Below, in pieces: positions 11,157-21,895 of a DNA stretch of 39,196 nt; position 1 is the first letter of the stretch; the number at the start of each line of letters is the position of its first letter. Made by a program: the position numbers and the translations under genes. Under the pieces are notes generated by a model, which was not told where the DNA came from, searched no databases, and saw only the letters and a program-made list of their open reading frames with translations. Origin of the DNA: Schoenoplectus triqueter (Eukaryota; Streptophyta; Magnoliopsida; Poales; Cyperaceae); assembly GCA_964058805.1 (NCBI GenBank), contig CAXKVV010002004.1:1-39196 (forward strand), in the 5' to 3' direction.

Positions 11157-12301
11157 TCTGAATAGTTATAATTTTGAAATAATATGTTGGTGAAATATTT
11201 AGTTTGCTGGTTTTGCCATGTTGTTGTGTATATACATGTGGCAAATGCAAATGCTAGAGTAGCGGTGTTTTGGCTGACTCATGGGCTCTTTGTAGTCAGG
11301 TTGACATGCACCGTCTAGTTATCTTTTTTTTTTTTGTCTAATTATCGCCCCCCTTTTTCTTTAGCTGTTTAGCATCTGTCTTAGGTTGAGCTGCTGCATT
11401 AAATGTTAAATCCTCCCAGTAATTTTGTGAAAATAGTTTGACGAAAATAAATGCTTAGATGTCTGCTCTCATTTCCGTTTTTCACTGATTAGGTTATCGT
11501 GTTGTGAGTTTGGTTTGAATTAATTTCGTTGAGAATGGGCTTCAGATTTAGAAATTTGATTTGAATTAATTCAATAATAAATCTGATGTTAACAGGACGT
11601 GCTTCAATTACACCAGCTGATATCTGAATGATCCAGTGGAGAAGGGTCCTAGCGTGTGTCAACAGACAACAGCCCAGTATATTTAGGGCGGTAAATGAAA
11701 TGAGCCGAGTTAGTTTTAGTTTGTGTTCAGTTCATTAGTTTAGTGAGCTAAGTTGAGTTTAGTTTGTGCTCAACTCATTAGGTTAACGAGTCGAGATAAA
11801 TTGACTTTTAATTAGTTTTGAGTTAAAAGTTTTGATTTGAAATCGGCTTGTTAAATTAACGAGTTAATTAAGCCGGTTTGTTAAGCCTCATTTAATAGTT
11901 AATAATATTTTTATGATATGTTTTATATAAAAATTAATAAAAAAAATACTAATAATAATATATTTTATATAATCTAAAATAATAATATAATAATTTAGTA
12001 TATGTCATATTATAAATTATTTATTATACTAAAAATTCATAATAAATTAATATAAATAATAAATATAATAGTTTATCAAGTCAAGCGAGCTTTATGAGCT
12101 AAGTCAGTCCAAGTTTAAGTTTGCCTCATTAATTTAACGAGATTAACGAATCAATTCGTTAACGGCTCAATCTATTAATGAGCGAACCCATAGCGAGTCA
12201 ATTCCAAACGAGTTCTGAAACCACGAGTTTTTTTTTGCCGGCACTATGTATATTGACATTTTCCTCGGTTGAGTGAAACAAACTTAAATGCATCTGCCTC
12301 C
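11157..12301. other. 3' UTR and AT-rich intergenic repeat sequence
   Basis: The first 300 to 450 bases are probably the 3' untranslated region of the NERD-like gene. From about 11690 to 12230 the sequence is rich in short words such as GAGTTAACGAGT and GAGCTAAGT around an AT-rich core, like many plant dispersed repeats. No open frame and no convincing pair of inverted ends were found. Confidence 0.5.
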
Positions 12302-12311
12302 CAAAAAATTG

Positions 12312-12671
12312 CAGTTTTTTCTGTATATAATAATTATAATAATTATATTATTAACAATAAGAATGATAAAAGTAAATTTTGAAATCTACGAATGACAGCG
12401 CGTCACTAGCAGTGGCGTCTTTGTAAACGCGTCACTGTCAATGACGTCTTTGGTGGTTGATCGGCAATAGTAATGTTGATCCAATGGTAATGGATCGTGA
12501 TTAGGATGAGCAACAACAAACGCGTCACTGTCAGTGGCGCGTTTACACTGTTTTATACAAAGACGTCACTGGCAATGACGCGTTTGCTCTGCGCCACTGT
12601 CATTCGTAGATTTCAAATTTTACTTTTATCACTCTTATTATTATTAATATAATTATTATATAAAAAAACTG
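12312..12671. mobile_element. 360-bp MITE with 10-bp target duplication and internal palindromic modules
   Basis: The ends are CAGTTTTTT and AAAAAACTG, and CAAAAAATTG is repeated exactly at 12302-12311 and 12672-12681. The arms pair for well over 100 bases, for example CTACGAATGACAGCGC with its near-complement GCGCCACTGTCATTCGTAG. The centre carries five related, themselves palindromic modules of the form GCGTCACTGNCAGTGRCG at about 12398, 12427, 12520, 12561 and 12591. There is no coding capacity. The target-duplication length suggests a Mutator-like mover, which is inference. Confidence 0.85.
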
Positions 12672-12681
12672 CAAAAAATTG

Positions 12682-14090
12682 TATGAAAGATGAGCTGATT
12701 AGAGATTTTTTTATGGAAACTTTTACATTTAGATTATTAGTCAGAGAAAATTTTATGGAAACTTTTACATTTAGATTATTCTAGAGACTTGTAAAATATT
12801 TATGACTATTCTATCAAGATGTTTAAAAGATGAAAATTAAAAATCGGGTTTTAGATAGGTAATTTGCGTCAGTTCTTTAAATTCTAGAGAGTTTTCAGAA
12901 ATAAGCATTATAAGCTGGATGTAACTCGTCTAAGAACCAAAAGAACTAGAGAAGATGCTTTTGGAACTCTAGCCGCAAACAAATACTATTAATCTTTGAT
13001 CGACAGGTTAGTGGAGTGTTTCTGGATTTACTGTGCAGCTACAGTTATCTCTTCATATGATAACAATGATATAAATTACATTTCAATCCACACGATTGAA
13101 ATAAAATTAATTTCATGCATTAAATGTTTTAATCCAATGTGCATTACTCCGACGCCTTAAAAATGTTTGATAGAGGTGTACTCGTTCGCAGAAAAGTCAC
13201 AATTAATGAGACTGCTCCACTTAAAGGGGAAAAAACAGAGAGAATCATCTTTTTGATTCCTAAACTTTCATTTAAAAATCAAGTTAGTTCTTACATTTTT
13301 TTCTTCTAAGTTTATATAAAATAAATAAAAAAATTTCATTAAGAAAAAATAAAAAAAATACTAAATTGCAAAGATAATGTGAATTCCCTAATTAATTATT
13401 TAGGGACCAAAACTAAACTGGTTCTTCCTAACTTTTAAGTTCATTATTCGTAACAACTTAGTAAAAAATACGAGTTCATTAATCATTACAAACACATCCT
13501 CATAGATCATTTTTTTTAAGTTTAGGAACTAAATTAGTTTTGATATAAAAAATTTGAAGTTTTTTTCCGGGGAAGTTTTTTTTTTTTAATTTAAGAGTCA
13601 ACTTGATGCAATTGGAAATTATGACTAGTTTTTTTCTTTTGTTAAAGTACGGGGAAAATAGTTAAATCTTTTGAAAAAAAAAATATTTTTGTTATTAAGT
13701 GCGAAAGAAAGTGGTTGCAAGTAGTTTTATGATTCTCCAAAATAAATTTTCGAAGAACCTTTACTATTTTTCTTGGAGAGAATTTGATTTGCGTTGCTAG
13801 GCTGATTTATATTTCTTGGAGTTCGAAAATGTGTATACTTTTGGAGGTTAAATTTTCTAGGAAATCACTCAATTTTATATGAAATTCATATTTTATCATT
13901 GAATTTTAAATTAATTATTTTTTATCATTAAATTTCAATATGTATCTAATTTTACTCATTCTATTATTTTTTTTTTATTAAAATCTTAACAATGATGACA
14001 TGCTACGTGGATTTATAATATTTTCAATAAAATTAACACCACTAATAAATGACTAATGAGATATGAAAAGAAAACATTTATTTCCTATAA
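12682..14090. other. AT-rich intergenic sequence
   Basis: No gene, RNA gene or clear element is visible. There are many homopolymer T and A runs, and two loosely similar stretches (around 13250-13310 and 13400-13560) built on words like AGGGACCAAAACTAAA, which could be a very decayed MITE. Confidence 0.4.
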
Positions 14091-14416
14091 CTTGACAATT
14101 GATTTTCAAATAAATATGAAAAAAAAATAAAAACAGAAAAAAAAACTTATAGATATGTTCTTCTACTTATAGATTAATGGTGATTGAAATTTTATGTAAT
14201 TTCATTATTATTTTATAGTCCATCGAAGATTGTTAAATTAGAACTGTTACACATTACATAATGTTTTGATAGTTTTTGATGAACTATGAGATGGTAATAA
14301 AATTATATGAAATTAAATCACTATCAATCTATAGATAAAAGACATATCTATATTTTTTTTTCTATTTTTAAGAACTTTTTATATTTATTTGAATACTCAT
14401 TGCGAAATTTGTCAAG
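14091..14416. mobile_element. Hairpin MITE with CTTGACAA...TTGTCAAG ends
   Basis: The left arm (CTTGACAA, then CAAATAAATAT, ATAGATATGT, TATAGATTAATGGTGATT) is matched in order by the complement of the right arm ending TTGTCAAG at 14416. The arms are about 75-80% alike by eye. The pairing may extend a little beyond these ends, and no sure target duplication was found. It is related to the fragment at 7965-8115. Confidence 0.6.
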
Positions 14417-14794
14417 GGATCACTTTCCATTATTACCTGTCTGATTTCAATAATACACTTTTATTATAATATAACTGTAAAATATATATATTTTTTTATT
14501 AATAATAAAATAAAAATTCAAAAATACGAGTATGACAGTTGATGAGGACTTTTTATGAATCTAATAAATACGCCTTTAACAAATGTGTGTCGGCCTCTCA
14601 GATACGCCTTTAAAAAAGGCGTCCCAAATCCCCTCATTTTGCCTTTCTTAAAGACGTCCCTAGGGCCTTTGTTAATTATACCGTGGTACAGAGATTAAGA
14701 ATCATAATTGTTGTCGCCGCCCATTGGTGTACTGAACTTTGTAATGACATTGTTTCCATTAAGAGTCGTGGCCTTACTTTTGCACAAATGGATA

Positions 14795-15069
14795 TGTTAT
14801 AAAATAAAGATAGAAGACAAAAGTTGTGAGAGGCTAAAATCTTATTTCTATATTATCTCATCTAAAGATTTTATATTACCATCAACAACATACAAGCCTC
14901 TAGTTATAGGCTAGAGAAACATCATGTAATAAAAGAGAAAATTAATACAAAATTAAATCTAGAGTTAAGGAGAAGGTGAAGAGAATGAAAAACTTCTATT
15001 ATTATGAGAGGAGGTGGAGGAATGAGAGGAGATGGAGGAGGTGAAACATCTATCATTAATATTATAACA
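14795..15069 (-). repeat. 3' LTR of the copia element
   Basis: It is 275 bp long and begins and ends with the inverted hexamer TGTTAT/ATAACA. It differs from the other LTR at two positions, near 14903 and 15032. Confidence 0.95.
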
Positions 15070-15080
15070 CTCCCCCTTAG
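15070..15080 (-). promoter_or_regulatory. Polypurine tract of the copia element
   Basis: On the minus strand TAAGGGGGAG directly abuts the 3' LTR, the expected site for plus-strand DNA priming. A second tract of similar form (GAGGGGGAG) lies inside at about 15270-15278, just after the pol stop. Confidence 0.8.
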
Positions 15081-15280
15081 ATGTTTCGCCTTATATTATA
15101 CACTATTAATATTGTACTACTAGACAAATATTAAATTTTGGTACTCCAGGACCAACTTGATTTAACTGATACTTCTGGATCAGTTATGTTGCCTCATTAA
15201 AAACCTTACTAAGAAAACCCAATGGGACAAAACTTAGTGAAGGGAAAAAGAGTGCAACGTGTATAATACTCCCCCTCATT

Positions 15281-18200
15281 TTAACGTACATCTTTTAAGT
15301 GACGAATGCCAATTTTATGTGAAAGCTGCTCAAAAATATTTCTTGGCAATGATTTTGTGAATAAGTCCGCCAAATTATCGCTTGATCTGATTTGACAAAT
15401 ATTTATCAAACCATTCTTCTGTAAGTCATGTGTTGAGAAGAACTTCGGCGAGATGTGTTTGGTTCTGTCACCTTTGATATATCCTTCTTTGATTTGAGCA
15501 ATGCATGCAGTATTATCTTCGTATATCACCGTCGGGTTTTCTTTGACTGTCTCGAGACCACATTCCTCTTGGATGTGTTGGATCATGGATCTTAACCATA
15601 CACAAATCCCGTCCAGCATCATAAAGAGCAATTAATTCAGCATGATTTGATGATGTTGCTGTCAATGTTTGCTTTGTTGATCGCCATGAAATTGCAGTGC
15701 CGCCATATGTAAACACATATCCGGATTGTGACCGAGCTTTATGCGGATCTGATAAATATCCTGCATCTGCATATCCAACTAGTTTGGACTTTGTATTTTT
15801 TCGATAAAATAATCCCATATCACGTGTCCCACAAAGGTAACGTAATACATGTTTGATTCCGTTCCAATGTCGGCGTGTTGGATCAGAACTATATCTTGCT
15901 AATACATTTACAGAAAAAGCAATATCAGGTCTCGTATTATTAGCAAGATACATCAAAGCCCCAATTGCACTTAAGTATGGTACTTCAGGACCAAGAGCTT
16001 TTTCATTATTTTCTCGGGGCCGATAAGGATCTTTTTTCACATCAAGTGATCGGACAACCATTGGTGTACTTAGAGGATGAGCTTTGTCCATATTAAAACG
16101 TTTCAACATCTTCTGGATGTAGTTTGATTGATGGACAAATATACCATTATGCAAATGCTCGATCTGTAGGCCGAGGCACAACTTTGTTACACCAAGATCT
16201 TTCATTTCAAATTCATTCTTTAATAATTTTGCAGTCTTTTCGATCTCTTCAGGAGACCCAATGATATTCAGGTCATCAACATATACTGCAATAATTATAA
16301 AACTCGAGATTGATCGTTTAATAAAAACACATGGACTAATTATATTAGATTTATATCCTTCTTTTATGAGATATTCACTGAGTCGATTATACCACATTCG
16401 ACCTGATTGTTTTAGTTCATACAATGATCGTTTTAACTTTATAGAATACATTTCTCGAGATTTTGATGTAAATGCTTCAGACATTTTTAATCCTTCAGGG
16501 ACTTTCATATAGATATCATTATCGAGTGATCCATACAAATAAGCTGTGACAACATCCATGAGACGCATTTGAAGGTTCTCAGTGATTGCGAGACTGATTA
16601 AAAATCGAAGAGTTATTGCATCCACTACAGGTGAATACGTTTCTTCATAATCAACTTCTGGTATTTGTGTAAAACCTTGTGCCACCAGCCTTGCTTTATA
16701 TCTCACAATCTCATTTTTCTCATTTCTTTTTATTGCAAAAACCCACTTGTAACCTACAGGGTTAACATTTTTAGGGGTTAGAATTATAGGTCCAAAAACA
16801 TTTCGCTTTTCAAGCGAATCTAATTCAGCTTTCATGGCATCTTTCCATTTTGGCCAATCATTTCTGTGCATACACTCTTCTGGAGTTTTTGGCACATAAT
16901 CTTCCTCATTTATCACTTCAATTGCTATAGCATATGCAAAAATTTCATCAACACGTGTTTCATTTCGGTTCCATATTATACCATTCTGTACATAATTTAT
17001 TGAGATCTCATAATCATTCGGTGCCTGAGTTTCTTCTGGAACTTTATCAACGACCTCTTCTAGGGTTCTACTTCCAATCTCTTCTGGGATTTTACTGACA
17101 ATCTCTTCTGGGATTTTATCGGTAACTTTTGCTGAAGTTACACCAACTGCATTATTCTGCTCTTTCATTTTTCGTGGATTTTTGTCTTTGGAACCGATTG
17201 GTCTTCCACGTTTTCTTTGTATAGTAACCTCTGCTGGGGTTATTTCAATTCGAGCAGGTGCATTTAAAGCTGGTATATGTGATTTAGTCACTCTTTTTGT
17301 ATCTGTAAATGCATCTGGTAACTCATTTGCTATTCTTTGCAAATGTATAATCTTTTGAACTTCCAGTTCACATTGACCACTCCGGGAATCAAGATAAGAT
17401 ATTGATGATGCATTCCAAGTTACTTATTTTTCCAGCTTTTCTTTTTCTCCCCCTAAGATTGGGAATATTGTCTCATCAAATTGACAATCAGCAAAACGAG
17501 CTGTAAAAACATCTCCAGTTAATGGTTCTAAATATTTAATAATTGATGGAGAGTGAAAACCAATATAAATTCCTAATCTCCTCTGTGGTCCCATTTTTGT
17601 GCGTTGTGGAGGAGAAATTGGAACATACACAGCACAACCAAAAATTTTAAGATGGGACAAGTTTGGTTCTCTTCCAGAGACCAATTATAATGGAGAAAAT
17701 TTATGAGATGCAGTTGGTCTTAATCTAATAAGTGCAGCAGCATGTAATATGGTATGTCCCCATGCAGAAGATGGTAGATTACATTTCATAAGTAACGGTC
17801 TAGCAATCAGTTGTAATCTTTTAATTAATGATTCAGCTAAACCATTTTGTGTATGTACATGAGCAACTGGATGTTCTACCTTAATCCCAATTGACATACA
17901 ATAATCATTAAAAGACTGAGATGTAAATTCTCCTGCATTATCAAGCCGGATACTCTTAATTTGGTAATCCGGAAAATTTGCTCTTAATTGGATTATTTGC
18001 GCTAATAGCCTAGCAAATACAACATTTCTTGTAGCTAATAGGCAAACATGTGACCATCGAGTTGATGCATCAATTAAAATCATAAAATATCTAAATGGTC
18101 CACATGGAGGAGAAATAGGCCCACAAATGTCTCCTTGAATTCTCTCTAAAAATAAAGGAGATTCATTTTTAATTTTATTTTTAAATGGCCTAATTATCAA

Positions 18201-18806
18201 TTTTCCAAGAGAGCATGCTGCACATGATAAATCTTTTGATAATAGGATCTTCAGGTCCTTTAGAGGATGCTCATTTGCATTTTCAATTATTCTCCTCATC
18301 ATAATGTTACCTGGATGACCTAACCTGTCATGCCACAGAGTAAACATTTTTGTGTCATGCAACTTCTGGTTACTGACCATATTTGATTCTATTGAACTTA
18401 TGTTCATACAATATAGTACAGATGATAAAGCTTTCATCTTTTCCAATATGATCTTCCGACCATATTTAATCATTGTAATTTGAAGATATTCAATGTTATT
18501 TTCAGTCATGGTTTCGATATGATAACCATTACACCGAATATCTTTAAAACTTAGTAAATTTCTTCTGGATTTACTAGAGTATAATGCGTCATTTATAATT
18601 AATTTTGTTCCTTTTGATAACAAAATACAAGCTCTTCCAGAGCCTTCAATTAAGTTACTAATACCAGAAATTGTATTAACATGTGTCTCTACAGGAGACA
18701 ATTGAGAAAAATATTTTTTGCTTTTTAATATTGTGTTTGTTGTTCCACTGTCTACTAGACATTCATCTCTAATACTTGTCATTGCTCTGCTGGAGCCTTC
18801 AATCAT
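15281..18806 (-). pseudogene. pol: Copia pol (protease, integrase, reverse transcriptase, RNase H), interrupted
   Basis: In one frame from 18806: an aspartic protease with DSG near the start, an HHCC integrase zinc domain (HDRLGH ... CAAC), an integrase core with DNAGEF and NGLAES, then reverse transcriptase with YVDD, and RNase H. Two in-frame stops (17685-17687 and 17424-17426) fall near and after the end of the integrase core. A one-base frameshift near 15605-15615 moves the last 110 or so codons of RNase H (YEDNTACI, LADLFTK) into another frame. The domain order is that of Ty1/copia. As it stands, only truncated products can be made, so mobility would need proteins from an intact relative. 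The first methionine at 18806 may not be the true start. Confidence 0.9.
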
Positions 18807-18919
18807 ATTCTTTTTCCTTTGAACAAAAAAAAATATACAAGATCAAAATTAAAGAAACTAATTTTATTCATGAGAAACATAAACTTACAACATAAAACTG
18901 AATTAAAATAAAAAAAAAC

Positions 18920-19936
18920 TTAGCTCATAATATTTATTTCTTTATCAATATTCTCAAAGAAATCAGAAACATCTAGGTGTGTATCCATGAGTAAATCACT
19001 TGACTCATTTTCAATAAAATTTGTTTCTACTTCTTTTCCCTTTTTCTTGATGGATGCTTGATAAAGTTCAACTAAATGTTTAGGAGTACGACATGTGCGT
19101 GACCAATGGTTTGTCATACCACATCTATAACAACTACTTTCAAACTTTTTAGAAGATGTTGAATTCTTTTCCTTTTCATATCTCCCCGCATTGTTGTTAT
19201 TTAATTTGAAATTATGACCTTCACGTCGCCAAACATTATTGCGACCACGTCCACGACCTCTTCTGGGGCCGCGACCACGTCCTCGACCACGATTTCCTTT
19301 AAATGATGTTGCATTCGCTTCAGGGAATGATGTCGCATTTGCTTCAGGAAATGGACTAGAGCCAGTGGGCCGTGATTGATGATTTTTCATGAGAAGCTCA
19401 TTATTTTGTTCCGCAACAAGAAGACATGATATCAATTCTGAATATTTTTTAAAACCACGCTCCCGATATTGCTGCTGCAGGAGCAAATTCGAAGCATGAA
19501 ATGTGGAAAATATTTTTTCTAACATGTCTTCATCAGTAATCTTTTCTCCGCATAATTTTAACTCAGAAGTTATGCGAAACATTGCGGAATTATATTCACC
19601 CACAGATTTAAAATCTTGCAACCTTAAATGAATCCATTCATAACGAGCTTTTGGGAGGAGCACTTGTTTTTGATGGTCATATCTTTCTTTTAAATTTTTC
19701 CATAATTCTAACGGATCTTTCACCGTTAAATATTCAGTTTTTAAATCCTCATGGAGATGATGACGGAGGAATATCATTGCTTTGGCTTTCTCCTGCGGGG
19801 AGGCCTTATTTTCATCTTTTATTGTATCTCCAAGATTATTTGCGGTAAGATGAATCTCAGCATCGAGAGTCCATGGGAGATAGTTCTTGCCCGATATATC
19901 AAGGGCAACGAATTCAAGTTTAGTAAGATTTGCCAT
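18920..19936 (-). CDS. gag: Copia gag (UBN2-type capsid and zinc-knuckle nucleocapsid)
   Basis: An open frame of 338 codons with no lesion. The N-terminus (MANLTKLEFVALDISGKNYL) and the following capsid region fit the UBN2/retrotran-gag type common in plant copia elements. A basic RG-rich stretch follows, then a CCHC zinc knuckle (CYRCGMTNHWSRTC, C-x2-C-x4-H-x4-C) for RNA binding, and an acidic tail. Gag forms the virus-like particle that holds the element RNA. It ends in its own stop, and pol lies in another frame about 110 nt further on, so pol must be expressed by some separate means. The start is the first ATG after the leader. Confidence 0.9.
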   Translation of the reverse strand: MANLTKLEFVALDISGKNYLPWTLDAEIHLTANNLGDTIKDENKASPQEKAKAMIFLRHHLHEDLKTEYLTVKDPLELWKNLKERYDHQKQVLLPKARYEWIHLRLQDFKSVGEYNSAMFRITSELKLCGEKITDEDMLEKIFSTFHASNLLLQQQYRERGFKKYSELISCLLVAEQNNELLMKNHQSRPTGSSPFPEANATSFPEANATSFKGNRGRGRGRGPRRGRGRGRNNVWRREGHNFKLNNNNAGRYEKEKNSTSSKKFESSCYRCGMTNHWSRTCRTPKHLVELYQASIKKKGKEVETNFIENESSDLLMDTHLDVSDFFENIDKEINIMS

Positions 19937-20021
19937 AAGGACTACAAAATAAAAATACTACTAATATTAATAAATTTAATCGAACATCCATTTATGAAAA
20001 TTACTAAAGAAAAAGAATATT

Positions 20022-20294
20022 AATAACTTCAGGTCATTAAAAAAAATTAGAGACATTATATTTATTTATTTATCTATCTAATTGATAACTTCTGGTTACC
20101 ATTTTAGTTGAATAACTTCCGGTTATTAAGTATATCGATAACTTCGGGTTATCAATTGTAACTCATTTTGATAAAACTTTTAATTATCAAATACAATGAC
20201 TTCTGGCCATTAAAAGTATCAATAACTTCTGGTTATTGAATAAATAAAAAAAATTCTGGTATTTACTTATTTTATCATTCTCTTCGGGGAATGA
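20022..20294 (-). other. Array of short RNA hairpins with CNGAA loops in the copia 5' leader
   Basis: Six 17-nt units (20022-20038, 20084-20100, 20111-20127, 20137-20153, 20195-20211, 20221-20237) form 6-bp stems with 5-nt loops in the minus-strand RNA. Loops are CUGAA, CAGAA, CGGAA, CCGAA, CAGAA and CAGAA. Weaker versions lie at 20170-20188 and 20275-20294. Stem bases vary between units but keep pairing, and each imperfect pair is G-U in the sense RNA. The array lies between the primer site and gag. Its function is unknown; packaging, dimerisation or translation control are candidates. Confidence 0.7.
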
Positions 20295-20477
20295 AAATAT
20301 TAGTCTCATCCAATATAAGAACAATTTCATCAAGAAAATAAATATTATAATTAATGGTAAAATAATAAAATTTAATATAAAGTGTACCTCTTTTTAGAGA
20401 CAATCTTACGATAATCTGATTATGTCGATCTTGTGCTTCTACTATAAAATAAACTTCCGTCACAACTCGATTAGAGC

Positions 20478-20495
20478 GAAGTCGTGCTGATAACG
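20478..20495 (-). promoter_or_regulatory. Probable primer-binding site of the copia element
   Basis: Next to the 5' LTR the minus strand reads CGTTATCAGCACGAC. The GTTATCAG part resembles the TGGTATCAGAG initiator-tRNA-Met site of plant copia elements, but the following bases diverge. Position supports the call; the tRNA partner is uncertain. Confidence 0.5.
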
Positions 20496-20770
20496 TGTTA
20501 TAAAATAAAGATAGAAGACAAAAGTTGTGAGAGGCTAAAATCTTATTTCTATATTATCTCATCTAAAGATTTTATATTACCATCAACAACATACAAGCCT
20601 CTATTTATAGGCTAGAGAAACATCATGTAATAAAAGAGAAAATTAATACAAAATTAAATCTAGAGTTAAGGAGAAGGTGAAGAGAATGAAAAACTTCTAT
20701 TATTATGAGAGGAGGTGGAGGAATGAGAGGAGGTGGAGGAGGTGAAACATCTATCATTAATATTATAACA
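20496..20770 (-). repeat. 5' LTR of the copia element
   Basis: It is 275 bp, the same length as the 3' LTR, with two substitutions between them and no indels. It should carry the promoter of the element, read on the minus strand. Confidence 0.95.
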
Positions 20771-20775
20771 GGATA

Positions 20776-21699
20776 TAATTTCTTTTGCGAATTTTATTAC
20801 TTGGGCTTTTGTGCTATAAAATAAATAACTGGACTAATGGAGATTGGATCGTCAAATAATGTTTTCCAATATTTAATTAATGAGTTCGCATCAAGGCTTC
20901 AAATGAATCGAATTCGATCAAACTAACTAATATTTGAGTTTAATTTGAAATCAATTCAAACTAAATCAAATTTGAACTAGATCAAACTCAAGCTAAATCG
21001 ACTCAATTATTTTAATTTTTACATTTATTTTCATGTTACCATAAATGATTAGATCTAAAATAATTAATATTTTATTAATTTTATATTAAAATTAAAAAAA
21101 TAACTAATATTTATTAATTTAATAGTAAATTAATAATATCTTATTAATTTTATAATAAAATAATTATATTATTACATATATTACTGTCTAAATAATTAAA
21201 AAATATATAAATAACTACATATCCACTATTACGAATCGAGTTTAAAATAATTTATTAAAAAATTATCGAATCAAAATGATAAAAAAATCTAATCGAGCTC
21301 GAATTAAAACCGAATCAAATACCGAATGAATTATGACAGCTTCGCATCTGACTAAAATAATTTTTCAAGCGACCACTGCATCCAGCACTTGCATCGAATA
21401 ATCTTTTTTACAGTTAGCAATTGATTTTTTTTGCTTTTGTTTAGCTTGTTGACACATCAATGAGATTATTTATTGTACGAGATTTTCACGTCTTATAAAT
21501 AGTCAATGATATTTTTTTTGTCGGTTTGTGATTTGCTTCATTAAGTTGTCTGTTTGAACAAGATACAAAAATAATAAAATAGTATTATTTTTTAATAGTT
21601 TAAATATCGACCATCAACGAACATATGACATCTTAACTTTTCGCTAAGACCGTCTTATGAAGAAAAATAGTTTTTGTTTTATCATCTCTTAATCTCTTA
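20776..21699. other. AT-rich interior of the split inverted-repeat element
   Basis: No open frame is credible here. It consists of AT-rich sequence with many AATCGA, GAATCAAA and TCGAGTTT-like words, similar in style to 11690-12230. Confidence 0.4.
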
Positions 21700-21895
21700 T
21701 AGTTAACAAAGGCGCTGAGGACGTCTAAGAAAGGCGGAACAAGGGAGAAAGAGGACGCCTTTCTTAAAGGCGTACTAGAGAGGTCAGGACGCGTTTGTTA
21801 AAGACGTAATTGCTAGATTCGTAAAATATGTGTATCAATTATCATACTCGTGTTTTCAAATTTTTATTTTGTTATTAATAAAAAATCGGAAATAT

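Larger units (their letters stand above)
14795..20770 (-). mobile_element. Full-length Ty1/copia LTR retrotransposon, 5,976 bp
   Basis: Two 275-bp LTRs (14795-15069 and 20496-20770) start TGTTAT and end ATAACA. GGATA is duplicated exactly at 14790-14794 and 20771-20775. The order on the minus strand is 5' LTR, primer site, leader, gag, pol with protease-integrase-reverse transcriptase-RNase H (the copia order), polypurine tract, 3' LTR. The LTRs differ at two positions by eye (about 0.7%), so the insertion is young. Pol is interrupted, so the copy is unlikely to be autonomous as it stands. Confidence 0.95.
14478..21895. mobile_element. Older element with ~200-bp inverted repeats, split by the copia insertion
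   Basis: The left arm (about 14478-14677) and the right arm (about 21700-21895) are imperfect reverse complements over about 200 bases. They share an AT-rich end with TTTTTTATTAATAA, then an ACGAGTATGA word, then repeated ACGCCTTT...AAAGGCGTC modules, ending at TTTGTTAA. Without the copia element the interior is about 1 kb of AT-rich non-coding sequence. No transposase is visible, so it is non-autonomous. The outer ends and target duplication are not certain. Confidence 0.6.

Noticed and set aside
10463..11250. Several long frames on both strands in the last exon region
   Set aside because: They are shadows of the Met/Gly/Asn-rich C-terminal exon, which is supported by frame continuity and the CCCH finger.
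20110..20240. Direct-repeat array considered as CRISPR-like
   Set aside because: Units are short imperfect palindromes inside a plant retrotransposon leader, spacers are not unique sequences of fixed length, and no cas genes exist.
20275..20463. 62-codon frame in the copia leader
   Set aside because: It begins at a non-ATG codon, has low-complexity content and overlaps the hairpin array.
20776..21690. Transposase gene in the split inverted-repeat element
   Set aside because: No open frame longer than a few dozen codons and no motif is present.
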